Assembly (NCBI GenBank): GCA_963921795.1
Contig: OY997640.1
Span: forward strand, 5,493,496 to 5,557,495
From: Nannobrachium achirus
Lineage: Eukaryota; Chordata; Actinopteri; Myctophiformes; Myctophidae
Direction of reading: 5' to 3'
DNA length: 64,000 nucleotides
Shown: piece by piece, positions 22,757-33,889 of the stretch
Position numbering within the stretch: position 1 is the first letter of the stretch
Layout: the number at the start of each line of letters is the position of its first letter
The notes under the pieces: generated by a model
Told to the model about the DNA's origin: nothing
The model's input: only the letters and a program-made list of their open reading frames with translations
Database searches by the model: none
Translations under genes and position numbers: made by a program

Positions 22757-23150
22757 ACTAATAATAATAATAATAATAATAACTTGCATTTATATAGCGC
22801 CTTTCATAAACCCAAGGCGCTTTACAAAACTCTATACAAACAACAAACAACAAAAACTAAGTGCCATAAGCCTGAGTGAATAGGTGTATTTTCAATGCAG
22901 CCTTAAAAGAGTCTAGTGTTGGAGCATGGCGAATCTCCGATGGTAGAGTGTTCCACAGGGTGGGGGCTGCCACACTGAAGGCTCTGTCGCCTAAGGTTCG
23001 CTTCTTTGCATTGGGAACTGAGAGGAGGTCCAAGTCTGCAGACCGCAGAGTCCGTGACAGAGTAGGTTTATCATGGAGGAGGTCTGAGAGGTATTGTGGA
23101 GCCAGGGCGTTTTGACACTTGTAAATAATAAACTGTATCATTATTCTTAA
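22757..23150 (-). mobile_element. L2-like LINE 3' fragment
   Basis: The minus frame gives the classic C-terminus of L2/CR1-type reverse transcriptase: NALAPQYLSDLL, then LWNTLPSEIRHA and FKAALKIHLF. The tail GGCGCTATATAAATGCAAG followed by (TTA)n is the expected 3' end. It lies between the SLAM-like TM exon and the ITIM tail exon. Confidence 0.85.
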
Positions 23151-23225
23151 TTGTCTGCCTGGTTAAAGGGGGAAAATACTCTGGGCTGAGCTATGAAGTA
23201 ATACAACTTAATAATAGATTCTTAC

Positions 23226-23322
23226 CTTCTTTCCGTCTTTATTATCGCAACAAGGTTTGCTGTGATGATAACAACAGCAACCAGTAACAGCAACCAACAG
23301 TATCCTATCCTACTGTCTTCAT
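23226..23322 (-). CDS. SLAM-like receptor (minus), transmembrane exon
   Basis: After a CTCACAG acceptor the minus frame reads NEDSRIGYCWLLLLVAVV, continuing hydrophobic to a basic IIKTERR, then a GTAAGA donor in phase 2. It matches the position and phase of the plus-strand TM exon 58627-58750. Confidence 0.8.
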
Positions 23323-23421
23323 CTGTGAGTGATGAACATATGAAATCAACATTAGCTAAAATTAATTATGTGGAAGATGAGTAAAGATAAAAGAAAAACA
23401 ATAAGGTGGAACTGTCCTTAC

Positions 23422-23691
23422 TTGTGCGCTTGTTGTCACTGCAGAGTGCTGTGATGTTGAGTGACAGTGTGTTGTTGCTAGCAGGGTTGGCAGCCACACA
23501 GCTGTAAGAGGAGTTCAGTCCCTCCATATCTACAGTGAGAGGAAGAGAGGGAAGGCTGCTGCTCTGGTTCACTATCTTCTCTCCTTTGTACCAGTAGAGA
23601 ACTGTCTCATCATCCTTCTCTATGAAACACACCAAGCTGCAGCTCTCACTGCTCACACCAGAGACCTTCACAGCAGGCATCGGTGCAGCAT
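23422..23691 (-). CDS. SLAM-like receptor (minus), Ig C2-like exon
   Basis: The 270-nt exon (phase 1-1) encodes DAAPMPAVKVSGVSSESC, then LVCF, VLYWYKGEKI, SSYSCVAANP and ITALC. The four cysteines (ESC, LVC, YSC, ALC) fit the double-disulfide C2 domain of the CD2/SLAM family. It is over 95% identical by eye to the plus-strand exon 58230-58499. Several N-x-S/T glycosylation sites are present. Confidence 0.88.
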
Positions 23692-23877
23692 CTGAGGACA
23701 CAATTAGTGGACATTCAAGACATAGAATTACTTCTTTGCATTTGGAAACCATAAAACACACTTTCAATGAGACAGAATTAGCCTTTGTTGGCAGCCAAAG
23801 GGCAGTTTTTTACATTGTATAGAATTATAGATAGATAATAGAATTACTTAAAAGATTTGGTTACAAAGTTGTCTTAC

Positions 23878-24168
23878 CATAAACAATGAGATGATGAATT
23901 GTAACAACACTTGTAGTTTTATCTTCTATTTTATAAATCCCTGAATAACTTCTCTGCAGTCCTGTGATTGTAAACAGTCCAGAGTCTTTATTCCAGTGAA
24001 GTTTGTCTCTGAAACGTTTATCCATATACGTTACTTCCCTGTCCACCACAGCAATAACTGAATTATTTAAATACAGAGCTCCATCCTGCGTTTTTGGGGA
24101 AGGTAGAGTGATGGATCCTCCAACAATTAGCTTCTCCTTCACCACCGTCATATCAGATGTGTTCATCA
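23878..24168 (-). CDS. SLAM-like receptor (minus), Ig V-like exon
   Basis: The 97-codon exon begins VMNTSDMTVVKEKLIVGGSI and carries LHWNKDSGLFTITGLQ and SGIYKIEDK, the usual C- and F-strand signatures. It lacks the canonical cysteine pair, as in CD2/SLAM N-terminal domains, which bind related receptors on other cells. The plus-strand paralogue is two codons longer. Confidence 0.88.
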
Positions 24169-24238
24169 CTGTAAACATGAGGTGATATGACTGTCAGAAC
24201 AACATTAGCATTAATTCACAAATATCAGAGTGACAACA

Positions 24239-24511
24239 GCCAGTAAGACTCTCTAATCGGGAGATAAGTGACCTATTTAGCGCCTAATGGTGGCGCTAAA
24301 TGGGACAGATTCATGTTGATGACATGACTCTAGACATAGGCCTACTGTGTACCGTTTTGCGTGATTTTAGGGCAAAATCTGTAGGAGCAGTGTCCCAAAA
24401 TGTGTTTTGCAAGAATCGACGTCATCGTGGCGCCAGAAGAGTGAGAAAATAGAGGGGGAGAAATGAGTAGGGGAAAAGTGTGACGCGACGGACAGACAGA
24501 ATGACTGACTG

Positions 24512-24543
<32 letters not shown>

Positions 24544-24625
24544 ACGAACGGACGGACAGACGGACGGACGGACGGACGGACAGACTGACAGACTGACAGG
24601 TTGAGGTTTTGATAGTAACTGCAAT
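24239..24625 (-). mobile_element. Short Helitron-like element H1
   Basis: On the minus strand it ends GAGAGTCTTACTGG after a CTCCC-type hairpin, like the other H copies. Near its start is a GTCC/GTCT microsatellite following AAAACCTC. Internally it has the GCGCCACCATTAGG-type repeat shared with H3 and H6. It lies 70 bp from the Ig1 exon. An AGGCCT micro-insertion interrupts its internal repeat at about 24337. Confidence 0.65.
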
Positions 24626-24844
24626 TACACATTGGTAACGACTGTAATTCAAATTAATATCAAGTAGCAAGGCATCCTGTTTGTTTGAATCTTTAGACTA
24701 CTAGAGCATATTCACATATTGGAACTGTGAGATACATGATTATTTTGGGACTAGAGATACAGTACATGATTATATTTGTTGTATTTAAAAAGGCATACCC
24801 CCCATATTTCATTATTTTATTGTATTTCATTATTATTTTATTGT

Positions 24845-25520
24845 TGCGACCGTCAGGGAGCAGTTTACTATGAAAACCTCCACCGGCCGTCCGTCCGTCC
24901 GTCCGTCCGTCCGTCACACGTCACACGTCACACCTTTGTTTGTGTACGGTGTGATGTCATATATCTTCAGTATGACATCACACCACATGTGTACACAAAC
25001 CTTTGTGTACGTTGCTGTGGCAACAGTCTGTTGTTGCTGGTCTGTTAGTGTACATTAGCAACCACCTTAGCAACCATGGTTTTACCCTAGCAACCAACTG
25101 TTTACCCTAGCAACCAACTGTTTACCATAGCAACCATGTTTTTTTACCCTAGCAACCAACTGGGCATAAAAGGGATTATGTTAGGGATCTCCATATATGG
25201 GCATAAAAGGGATTCTGTTAGGGATCTCCATATATGGGCATAAAAGGGATTCTGTTAGGGATCTCCATATATGGGCATAAAAGGGATTCTGTTAGCTGTT
25301 AGTGATCTCCATATATGGGCATAAAAGGGATGCTGTTAGGGATCTCCATATATGGGCATAAAAGGGATTCTGTTAGGGATCTCCATATATGGGCATGAAA
25401 GGGATTATGTTAGGGATCTCCATATATGGGCATAAAAGGGATTGTATCCCAGATGATGCCCTGTACGTGGAGATAAGCGACCAACGGTCGCTTATCTCCC
25501 GATTAGGGAGTCTTACTGGT
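24845..25520 (+). mobile_element. Short Helitron-like element H2
   Basis: Starts TTGCGACCGTCAGGGAGC and ends with CTCCCGATTAGGGAG hairpin plus TCTTACTGG. A (CCGT)n run follows the start. It contains TTTACCCTAGCAACCAACTG repeats and seven 37-bp units with CCATATATGG (about 25184-25440). Confidence 0.75.
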
Positions 25521-25730
25521 ATTTCATTTCATTAGGATACTGCTTATATTATACTGGGAACTGGTTAAAAACGTTGCATAATGTACATTCACTGAAGTTG
25601 TGAAACACACTATCATTCTGGGTCTTGCACTGAAATTACGTCATTTTAGACAGGCAATCGTTTGGGCAGCTAAATACACTCTGTGCGACGCACATTTAGG
25701 ACAGCAGGGGTCCTTCCACCTCAGAATGGA

Positions 25731-25793
25731 CCAGTGTTTCCAACGTGTAGCAGTGTTGCTGAAATGTGCATTTGATCTGTGTGTTTACAGGTG
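25731..25793 (+). repeat. Direct repeat, left copy (partner 27533-27601)
   Basis: The phrase beginning GAATGGACCAGTGTTTCCAA and ending GTGTGTTTACAG occurs here and at 27533-27601 almost unchanged over about 62 bp. The two copies bracket element H3. The family is not recognised. Confidence 0.7.
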
Positions 25794-25927
25794 AGAAATG
25801 ACATGATAAAGTATATAAATGTAATTGAGGGATATGTTAGATGAAAGTATAAACTGAGGGGAGTTTCTGTGAAGCAGATGTGTGTGTGGAATGCATGTTA
25901 GTGACATTAGAAATGCTTACTCATTAT

Positions 25928-27116
25928 TGTGACCGTAGGTCGCATTTACTACCAAAACCTCCCCGGGCTGTCTGTCTGTGAGTGAGTCCGTCACACTTTT
26001 GCCCTGCTCATATCTCCACAACCGTTGCCCCGATCCATGCCAGATTTTGCACACACACTCCTTGACTGCCAAACTACAACCTCCAAGGACCCCCAGAGCC
26101 CCAGGGACCCCCAGGTCCCTGGGGGACCCCCAGATGTAAAAAATGACCAAATGTGCTCACACGTCACACGTCACACTTTTTCCCTGCTTATATCTCCGCA
26201 CCTGTTGACCCGATCCATGCCAGATTTTACACACACACCCCTTGCCTGCCAAAATACAACCTCCAAGGACCCCCGGGGGACCCCCAGATGTAAAAAATGA
26301 CCAAATGTGCAAAAATGACCTAATGACCACCCCAACGGGGCTGCTCACGGGGAATTCCCGGGGACCACCGACTCCTGGTGCTCCAGAACGGATGCAAAAG
26401 TGGTGGCGCCCCCAGTGGAGGACCCCCTGCCACTGCAGCGCACATACAATGCCGTAACTTGGGCTAGGAGCGACCGGGAGAGCCGGGGCCGGTACCTATT
26501 CGTCCGCCTCGCCGGCGCGGAGACCCCACCCCTCATTTCTCACATGGCCCCAACGGGGCTGCTCACGGGGAATTCCCGGGGACCACCGACTCCTGGTGCT
26601 CCAGAACGGATGCAAAAGTGGTGGCGCCCCCAGTGGAGGACCCCCTGCCACTGCAGTGCACATACAATGCCGTAACTTGGGCTAGGAGCGACCGGGAGAG
26701 CCGGGGCCGGTACCTATTCGTCCGCCTCGCCGGCGCGGAGACCCCACCCCTCATTTCTCACATGGCCCTCTTCTAGCGCCACCATGAGGCCGATTCTTGC
26801 AAAACACATTTTTGGACACTGCTCCTACAATTTTGCCCCTAAAATCACTCAAATCGGTACACAGTATGTCTACACTCATGTCATCAACATGGATCTGTCC
26901 CATATAGCGCCACCTTCAGGCCGATTTTTGAAAGCACATTTTTGGACACTGCTCCTCCAATTTTTCCCCTATTATCACGAAACTCGCTACACAGTATGTC
27001 TACACTCATGTCATCAACATGGATCCCTCCACATTTTTTGGAGACACTGCTCCCTACTCTTTGTGTATACATGTGACCTACGGTTGCTTATCTCCCGATT
27101 AGGGAGTCTTACTGGT
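25928..27116 (+). mobile_element. Helitron-like element H3 with CpG-rich tandem duplication
   Basis: Begins TGTGACCGTAGGTCGCA (a hairpin) and ends CTCCCGATTAGGGAG plus TCTTACTGG. Left flank A and right flank T fit insertion at AT without duplication. It holds CCCCAGG-rich repeats, a 218-bp tandem duplication (26331-26768) and two copies of a ~110-bp GCGCCACC-type repeat also seen in H1 and H6. Confidence 0.7.
26331..26768. repeat. 218-bp CpG-rich tandem duplication
   Basis: Two nearly identical copies (26331-26548 and 26549-26768) start at CCCCAACGGGGCTGC. They are much more GC-rich than the rest of H3. The frame containing RSDRESRGRYLFVRLAGAE is open across each copy. It could be a captured gene fragment; no parent gene was recognised. 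Confidence 0.75.
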
Positions 27117-27119
27117 TAT

Positions 27120-28426
27120 ACTTTCTATGAAGTCCAGTGGGGTAAAGAAGCTCACCTGTAGCCTGGAATGAATGAGATGTGAATGCAGTATTGTGCAAAA
27201 CGATTTTATTATGGTTCTACTTACTGTAACAGGGTAATGTAATGCAGCAGCTATATTTCGTTTTTGGGGAAAAGAGTATTATTTTGATGTGAATGTTACT
27301 ATGATGCCAAGGAGAATCTTTATTTTATTTACAAGATGAAAACGTTTTGTACTGATGTTATAGTAATGTGGAGTTTGATATATTTGATAACTGAGAATTT
27401 TGATACTGTATACAAGAGAGTGTTGATTATTCATTATTGCTATTTGATTGCTAACCAGGAAATGCACCTTATTGATTTTGATATTTAGACTATTTTGAGG
27501 ATTTGAGATTTATTATTATTGTACTATTTTGGAGAATGGACCAGTGTTTCCAACGTGTAGCAGTGTTGCTGAAATGTGCATTTGATCTGTGTGTTTACAG
27601 AGTAAAAACCCTTATACCTGCACACTGGAGTCATTATTTCTACCCAAATAACCAAGTGTGTAACAGAACCCTCCTGTTTTTTTTTAATATATAGCCAAGT
27701 ATTTGGTCAAAATTATAATTTTTTACTAAAGGGGGACATCATTTATTTCTCTACATTTAGCCTTGCCACTCTTGCCAGACTCGCTATGAGAGGAGATGTA
27801 CAAAACCAATGTTCTCATGCTTCTGAAGAAATGGTTCCTCTTTCTTGGTTTTGTGACCATGTCATAGCAGCTGTATTTCCTAGTAACCTATGAAAACCAC
27901 TTGTCCTATCACTGGTTTTAGACCCCTCAGAGTGCACGGACAGCACACCACACACTATTTCCTGTTTCGATATACCGGTACATACGTTCCAGCGAAATAC
28001 AGAGTGGAAACCTCTTTAGATTCAAATGGCAGGTTTCCTGACACAGATCTACCAAATCGGTAGATCTGCTGTCAAGGTCAAGATCCACCTGAGCAATATG
28101 ATGTGAAAGCTAATTTACCAATGTATATTTCACTGTTTAAAAAAAAAAAAGAACGGACAGAAATTGTTGCACAGGGGCAACTCTGACAGGCATGCAAAAG
28201 GAACTTGAACAGAGCCGCTAAGCTGAGGAGCTTTGATGATGACAAAAGAATTGTCTCTACGCAGTCTACTATAGAATCTATTTTATTTGTCTGCTGGTAA
28301 TTTGAATTAAAAACAAGTCCCTCAGTAACATGTTTAAATCCAACAGTACAAAATACAATACACAATTATCAGTAAGCAGCCTCTCTCCATGAAGTGTTCC
28401 ACAGAGTATATTTTTAAAGTCTGATT

Positions 28427-28497
<71 letters not shown>

Positions 28498-29390
28498 CGT
28501 AAGGAGCAGCATAGAATAGTATCCTAGCGTCCCTTCACTTTCCGGGGTTTGATCTGGTCGGGAGCGGAAACCACTTTACGTCATGTTGTAGTCCTATACG
28601 GACTACACTTTGGCCGGAACTATCAAACCGGATTCAGTTTTAATCCAAAATATTCCCCTGCACCCAAGGACATACTTTTAGAGCCTACCTAATAAACACA
28701 TTGATGCGGCGTAGTTTTGCTTTCGGAAAATTCGTTTGGTATATGCATCTTTTAGTCCAACTCGTAGCGACTGGCAAGACTAGGCTACTCGAGCATTTTA
28801 ATAGGGATTGGGGAAACAAACGGGGGGAACCAAATCAAAGCAACGCCGCTTCTAAACGCCCTGTTGTGAACAAACACCAGGCTTTCCCCCAGAAAGCCTG
28901 GTAGGCGAGGATAGTTTCCGCCTAGAACGGATCAATGGCCCGTTGTAAACAAACACCAGGCTTTCCCCCAGAAAGGCAAGGTTAAGAATATAGTGCTAGC
29001 AGGATGGGCATGAGGTGTGCAGCAGAGGGGCAAATCATTTGTGTAGGTGAAGGAGCATGTTTTCCCCACCTACTGTATGTCTTTTCAGGAGGAGAGGTTT
29101 AGTGGTGTCACTTGTAAATCAGCAGCGCATTGCAATACAACTTAGGTCCACGATATATCCACCATATAAATGCTTGTATTTTTCCCCCTCAAGCTGGGAA
29201 ACATAATTTAGCATGTTTATTTAGGTTATGTTATTCTAACAAGCATGTGACAGAGGTTAAATGCCTGTATCCAACAAAGCTGTTGTGTGCCATTATAACA
29301 CCAGAGATTTGACCCCGGGCCTCCCAGGGAAAGGACAGCAAGCCAAACATCTTAGCCAATAGCCTCATAGGGAATATAAATGCGTATGAT
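27120..29390. other. Intron-1 interval of the minus SLAM-like gene, no exon seen
   Basis: No exon supported. Contains the right copy of the 62-bp direct repeat (27533-27601), a GATCTACC hairpin at about 28043-28075 and a long (CT)n run at 28430-28493. Two copies of AACAAACACCAGGCTTTCCC lie at about 28868 and 28946. Confidence 0.5.
28430..28493. repeat. (CT)n microsatellite
   Basis: About 31 uninterrupted CT units. Confidence 0.95.
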
Positions 29391-29395
29391 ATATT

Positions 29396-30165
29396 AGGGC
29401 TGGGATGCGATTAAAAATGTTAATCTAATTAATTACATGCTCCATGATTAATTAATCACAATTAATCGCATTTTAATCGCACATCGATATTTGACCTGAG
29501 AAGCTTTTTTTTTTTTCATGTAAAACACATTTTGTTGTACGAGTGAATCAACGAGTGAGTTTTTTTAATCTAAATTTCGCATCCACTGGGCCAAGCAAAG
29601 CGCTCTGATCGGCTACTTCTCCCTTTGCGTTTGTTGTCTCTTCTTGGTTGGTGCATCGCTATGATCGGTATGCCCGAAACTGAAGGTTCTTGCATGTGTT
29701 GCAAAAACTAAGTGCGATTAAAATGCGTTAATTTCTTTAATCTAGTTAATTTTCTGTAATGTGTGTGTGTATATATATATATATGTATATGTATATATAT
29801 GTATATATATAAGGCTGGGACTTTAACTGATCAATTGCGATTAATTAATTACAGAAAATTAACGCGATTAACATTTTTTACACATTTTAATCGCACTTAG
29901 TTTTTGCACCACAGAACCTTCAGTTTCGGGCTTACCGATCATAGCGATGCACCAACCAAGAAGAGACAACAAACGCAAAGGGAGAAGTAGCCGATCAGAG
30001 CGCTTTGCTTGGCCCAGTGGATGCGAAATTTAGATTTAAAAAACTCACTTGTTGATTCACTCGTACATCAAAATGTGTTTTACTTGAAAAAAATGCTTCT
30101 CGGGTCAAATATTAATATGCGCTTAAAATGCGATTAATTGTGATTAATTAATTACAAAGCCTATA
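29396..30165. mobile_element. Large inverted-repeat (head-to-head) element
   Basis: Left arm (about 29396-29760) and right arm (about 29810-30165) are inverted copies of each other; for example GGGCCAAGCAAAGCGCTCTG on the left matches its complement on the right. They are separated by a TATATG loop of about 50 bp. The ends read GGGCTGGGA and ATTAATCGCATTTTAA. It is probably two copies of one MITE in opposite orientation; transcripts could fold into a ~360-bp hairpin. Confidence 0.75.
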
Positions 30166-30177
30166 ATTAATTCGATT

Positions 30178-30183
<6 letters not shown>

Positions 30184-30266
<83 letters not shown>
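30184..30266. repeat. (TA)n-(TG)n microsatellite
   Basis: About 30 TA units followed by TG units, abutting the inverted-repeat element. Confidence 0.95.
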
Positions 30267-30267
<1 letters not shown>

Positions 30268-30889
30268 AAGACATATCCAGACAGTATTTAAACAATATGT
30301 AAGACCAGTATCAGACCTATCCAGACAGCACATGTAATCCCCAAATCTATCTAGAATTATCTAGTATTATGAACAATTAAGACTTCAGCATCTTAGACAG
30401 TCAAATCAACATCACTGTGCAAATATGTGATATGTAATTTTTGTTCTTAAATGGGGTAGGCACTATAAGCTGCGGCTTCTGCCTATACCTTTTCAGACCA
30501 GCATGTGAAGTACTGTATATGTACTGTAATGGTTGTATGAAATGGTACCAAGGTAACCTAACTGTGACATTTTATGCATGACTTTCTCAGGTGAGGTGAT
30601 GCATTATATATTGTAGGTCTATTAGTGCTGTCACCAGAGGTGACCAAGTCCACTATACAGCATTTTTGTCAAATGTCCTTGTTTGTCCAACATTTAACAA
30701 TAGAATATATTGTAAAACTTCCCGGTACATGGCATAAAAAAAGAAATAAACAAAATAAAACCCACCTAATTATTATCAAATACTATGCAAGTCTAACACA
30801 CATTATGTAATAGTCTAGAATAAGACATTATATCACCCTTGAAAAAAGAATAAACAGTAATTACATCAGTAATGGAGTTAAAATATTAC

Positions 30890-30929
30890 CTATGAAAAAG
30901 AGCAACAGCGTCAGGTTTGGTATACCCAT
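30890..30929 (-). CDS. SLAM-like receptor (minus), signal-peptide exon
   Basis: The minus frame reads MGIPNLTLLLFFI, then one base and a GTAATA donor: 40 nt, phase 1, as in all leader exons here. AGCAATAGAAG upstream of the ATG is shared with the other copies. It is the only minus-strand leader seen above the Ig1 exon, so it is the likely exon 1, at the cost of a 6.7-kb intron. Confidence 0.75.
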
Positions 30930-30999
30930 CGTAATGTGTCAGATTGTGTCTTATCAGGTTTATTCTCTGTAGACTTCTATTGCTTGGTGGCCAGTTTCC

Positions 31000-31860
31000 T
31001 CCAACATCTATAAACGCCCTAACCCTAACCACATCCCAACACCCCCACCCCCACCCCAACTTAATGCTGATGGTCATAAAATGTTACTCATCTAGACTAT
31101 ATTTTAATACTTCATTGCTGATTTGGCTTATCATTAAAACACGCACGTACACGTATGCACATACACACAATTATCTTTTTATAGATCAGATTTCCTACCT
31201 TTACAATGTTTAAAAATATGTTTTCTAAATTCCTTCATGTATGTTGACATGTGTTGGGATGTATTAATTAAACATGGCTGAGGACAGGACACTATCACTG
31301 ATCGCTATTCACTAATATCACAGGATCAGATAGGCAAGGGCTAAAGTTTAATCATGCATATAAAACAAGTAATTGATGCATGAAGTAATAGATGCATTTC
31401 AGTGAGATAAACAGGGGCCCCTTAAAAGTACTTGAGGCCCTAGGATTACTGACCATTTGGACAACATCCTCTCTGTTGCCTCACTAGGCCTGACAGTCAA
31501 AGAGATTTGGTTGAATTCTTGGACCTAAAGTGAAAAAGTTAGTGTTCCAATATACTCATTATGCTGTTGTATTTGTTGTCACTGTTGTGCACTTACAGCA
31601 GTTACAGGACACCCAGCTACTGAGAAACAGGAGAAGAGAGCATATTTGCTCAGCTCTGAACTCTACCATGTTTCTGATTCCTTCACATGAACCACATATA
31701 TATTAGTCTCTTGATTACAAACTTCTGCATTGCTGCAAAAAGTGAAAAAAGCGACCAAACTTTTCCTTGACAATGGCTAGCCAGATTGCATATATGAACT
31801 GAAGTCAAATGAGTCAAAGTGAATCATTGGACAAATACTCAAAATGATCTACTTTCAGTC
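31000..31860. other. Upstream interval of minus SLAM-like gene, no exon seen
   Basis: No coding exon supported. The first few hundred bases should include the minus-strand promoter; no confident element was identified. Confidence 0.4.
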
Positions 31861-31864
31861 ATTG

Positions 31865-33460
31865 TGGGCTCGCCTATAAGGCGAGCACACTTTAGATATT
31901 GTCATTATTGTGGGCTCGCCTATAAGGCGAGCACACTCTAGATATTGTCATTATTTATATACTAGAGCAAGTTCTCCTCAAAACTTCGGTTCCTTTCTAC
32001 TCCTACATACTTAGTGAGAAAATGAAAATAAAAACATCAATGTGTTCAGTTTACAGTGGCGAAGTCTGCTATTATTTTCTATAGCAATCGGCCAAATGGT
32101 GGCGCTGTAGGAAGCCTTCGAAAGTGCAAACTTTGAACAGGTATAGCTCATGCTGTGTTTGAGGTACAGGCATGAAACCTGTATACACGTATGCGTCTCC
32201 TCATGCCGAACAACTTTTAGCCTCTGACTTTTGACCTCTGACCTTTAGATCTCCCACAATTTGGAATTATATGATAAACAGTAAAAATCTATCTCCTCCT
32301 GGAATTTTTGCGTTAAGCGTACAAAACTTTTTTCACATGAACTTTGGACCAATACGGTCAAACTGTCTGGTTGGATTTCTTTTAAAGTGAAATATAATTT
32401 TTTAATAATTCAATCAATATTGCGGTTTTATGCAAATTATTCTTCGGCCTCTAAATCATACATGCAAAGTTACACGTTCATGGCATTTGGCAAAGATGTG
32501 GAGGGTTAGTCAAAGTATCACTGAAACCAATTTTATTCCAATCGGCCAAAGGGGGGCGCTATACGAAGCGTTTGAAAATTCAAACTTCAAACGGGCATAA
32601 GTCATGACTCGTTTTGTTTGAAGACATGCAACTTGTTACACGCGTGCTTTGACTCGAGCGGAAGACATCTGTGTCGTTGTTAAGTAAGCTCCGCCCTTCG
32701 GTTTTCCGCCATTTTGAGCAGTTTGTAAAACGCGTAAACCCGCTTTTATTCTGGAATTTTCGCTCCACGTGCACAAAACTTTTTTTACGTGAACTTTGGA
32801 CCGATATCTAAAGATCTGTCAGATCGGATTTCTTTAAAATTGAAACATGCTTTTTTAAATAAATTCAATGAATATTGCAGTTTTATGCAAATTATTCTTC
32901 TGCCTCTAAATCATACATGCAAAGTAACATGTTCATGGCATTTGGCAAAGATGTAGAGTGTTAGTCCAAATATCACTAAAACCAATCTTACCCCAATTGG
33001 CCAAAGGGGGGCGCTATATCATTTTGAGCAGTTTGTGAAACGCTTAAACCCGTTAGGATTTTTTTTTGCAATTTGCATGAAACATTCTACACACAATCTA
33101 AGGACCTTTATCTAATATGCCTATGAAGTGCACACACACACACAAAAAAAATAATTATGAATATAGCTGCAAGCAGCGATAAAGTGGCCAAAGCCAAAAA
33201 CACCTCAAATCATGAACACAGCCTGCAATGTGCGTGAAATCTTGCAAGCACATTCCCAATAGGTCAAGGAACAGATACCACCCTTCTTACATTGGCCTGT
33301 TATAGCGCCACCAGCGGGTCAACTTTTGCACAACACATTTTTGGAACAAAATGGACCAATCTTTGACGTCAGTAACGTCAAAGAGAGCACTGCCTGCGAT
33401 CTTGACATTTTGTACTTTTATAGCCATTGTTTTCCGACTTGAAGCGAGCCCACAATTGTT
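31865..33460. mobile_element. Helitron-like repeat family E, fragmentary copies
   Basis: Starts with a duplicated hairpin TGTGGGCTCGCCTATAAGGC (31867 and 31909). Its body (GGCGCTGTAGGAAGCC, CTGACTTTTGACCTCTGACC) matches the element at 39954-44360. From about 33163 a second short copy in the other orientation begins ATATAGCTGCAAGCAGCG and ends AGCGAGCCCACAAT. Confidence 0.6.
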
Positions 33461-33518
33461 TCGAAGGAACAATATTTTTCTAGTTATTTGTGACTTTGTC
33501 ATCTGGAGTAGGGATAAC

Positions 33519-33882
33519 CAGTGGTGTAAAGTAACTAAGTACATTTACTCAAGTAAACTTGAGGATTTTTTACTTTAGTGGAGTGTTTCCCATTTTCAAT
33601 ATTTTTATTTCTACTAAAGGTCCACGTCTCAGAGGCAAATACTGTACTTTACTGTGCTATTTTCAAAGCATTTATATATATTGGAAACATGGCACATTCT
33701 GCAAAATGAGTACTTTTACAGTACTTAAGTATATTTGAATACTTGTGGACTTTTACTCTAATTAAATTTTACACTAAAATTTTGAATACCGGACTTTTAT
33801 CTATAGCTAAGTATTTACATTGTGGAATAGGTACTTACTACTTTTACTCAAGTACAGAATGTGAGTACTTTTTCCACCACTG
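33519..33882. mobile_element. hAT-type MITE
   Basis: The ends are CAGTGGTG and CACCACTG. Flanks GGGATAAC and TTGATAAC are an imperfect 8-bp pair. The AAGTACTTTTACTCAAGTA-type subterminal repeats are typical of a common fish hAT MITE. Confidence 0.8.
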
Positions 33883-33889
33883 TTGATAA

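Larger units (their letters stand above)
23226..30929 (-). other. SLAM/CD2-family-like receptor gene span (minus)
   Basis: Exons in order on the minus strand are 30890-30929 (leader), 24168-23878 (Ig1), 23691-23422 (Ig2) and 23322-23226 (TM). Phases are 1,1,1 and then 2. The joined leader and Ig1 read FFI-VMNTSDM. Ig1 is V-like without the canonical disulfide, and Ig2 is C2-like with four cysteines, the hallmark of CD2/SLAM/CD48 receptors. No matching tail exon was found. Intron 1 is filled by Helitron-like elements, a CpG-rich duplication and an inverted-repeat element. The gene is a diverged inverted paralogue of the plus-strand gene at 57.7-60.8 kb. Confidence 0.75.

Noticed and set aside
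26345-26754. Protein gene in the CpG-rich duplication
   Set aside because: The 218-bp period shifts the frame between copies, and both strands are open because of GC-rich composition; kept only as a possible captured fragment.
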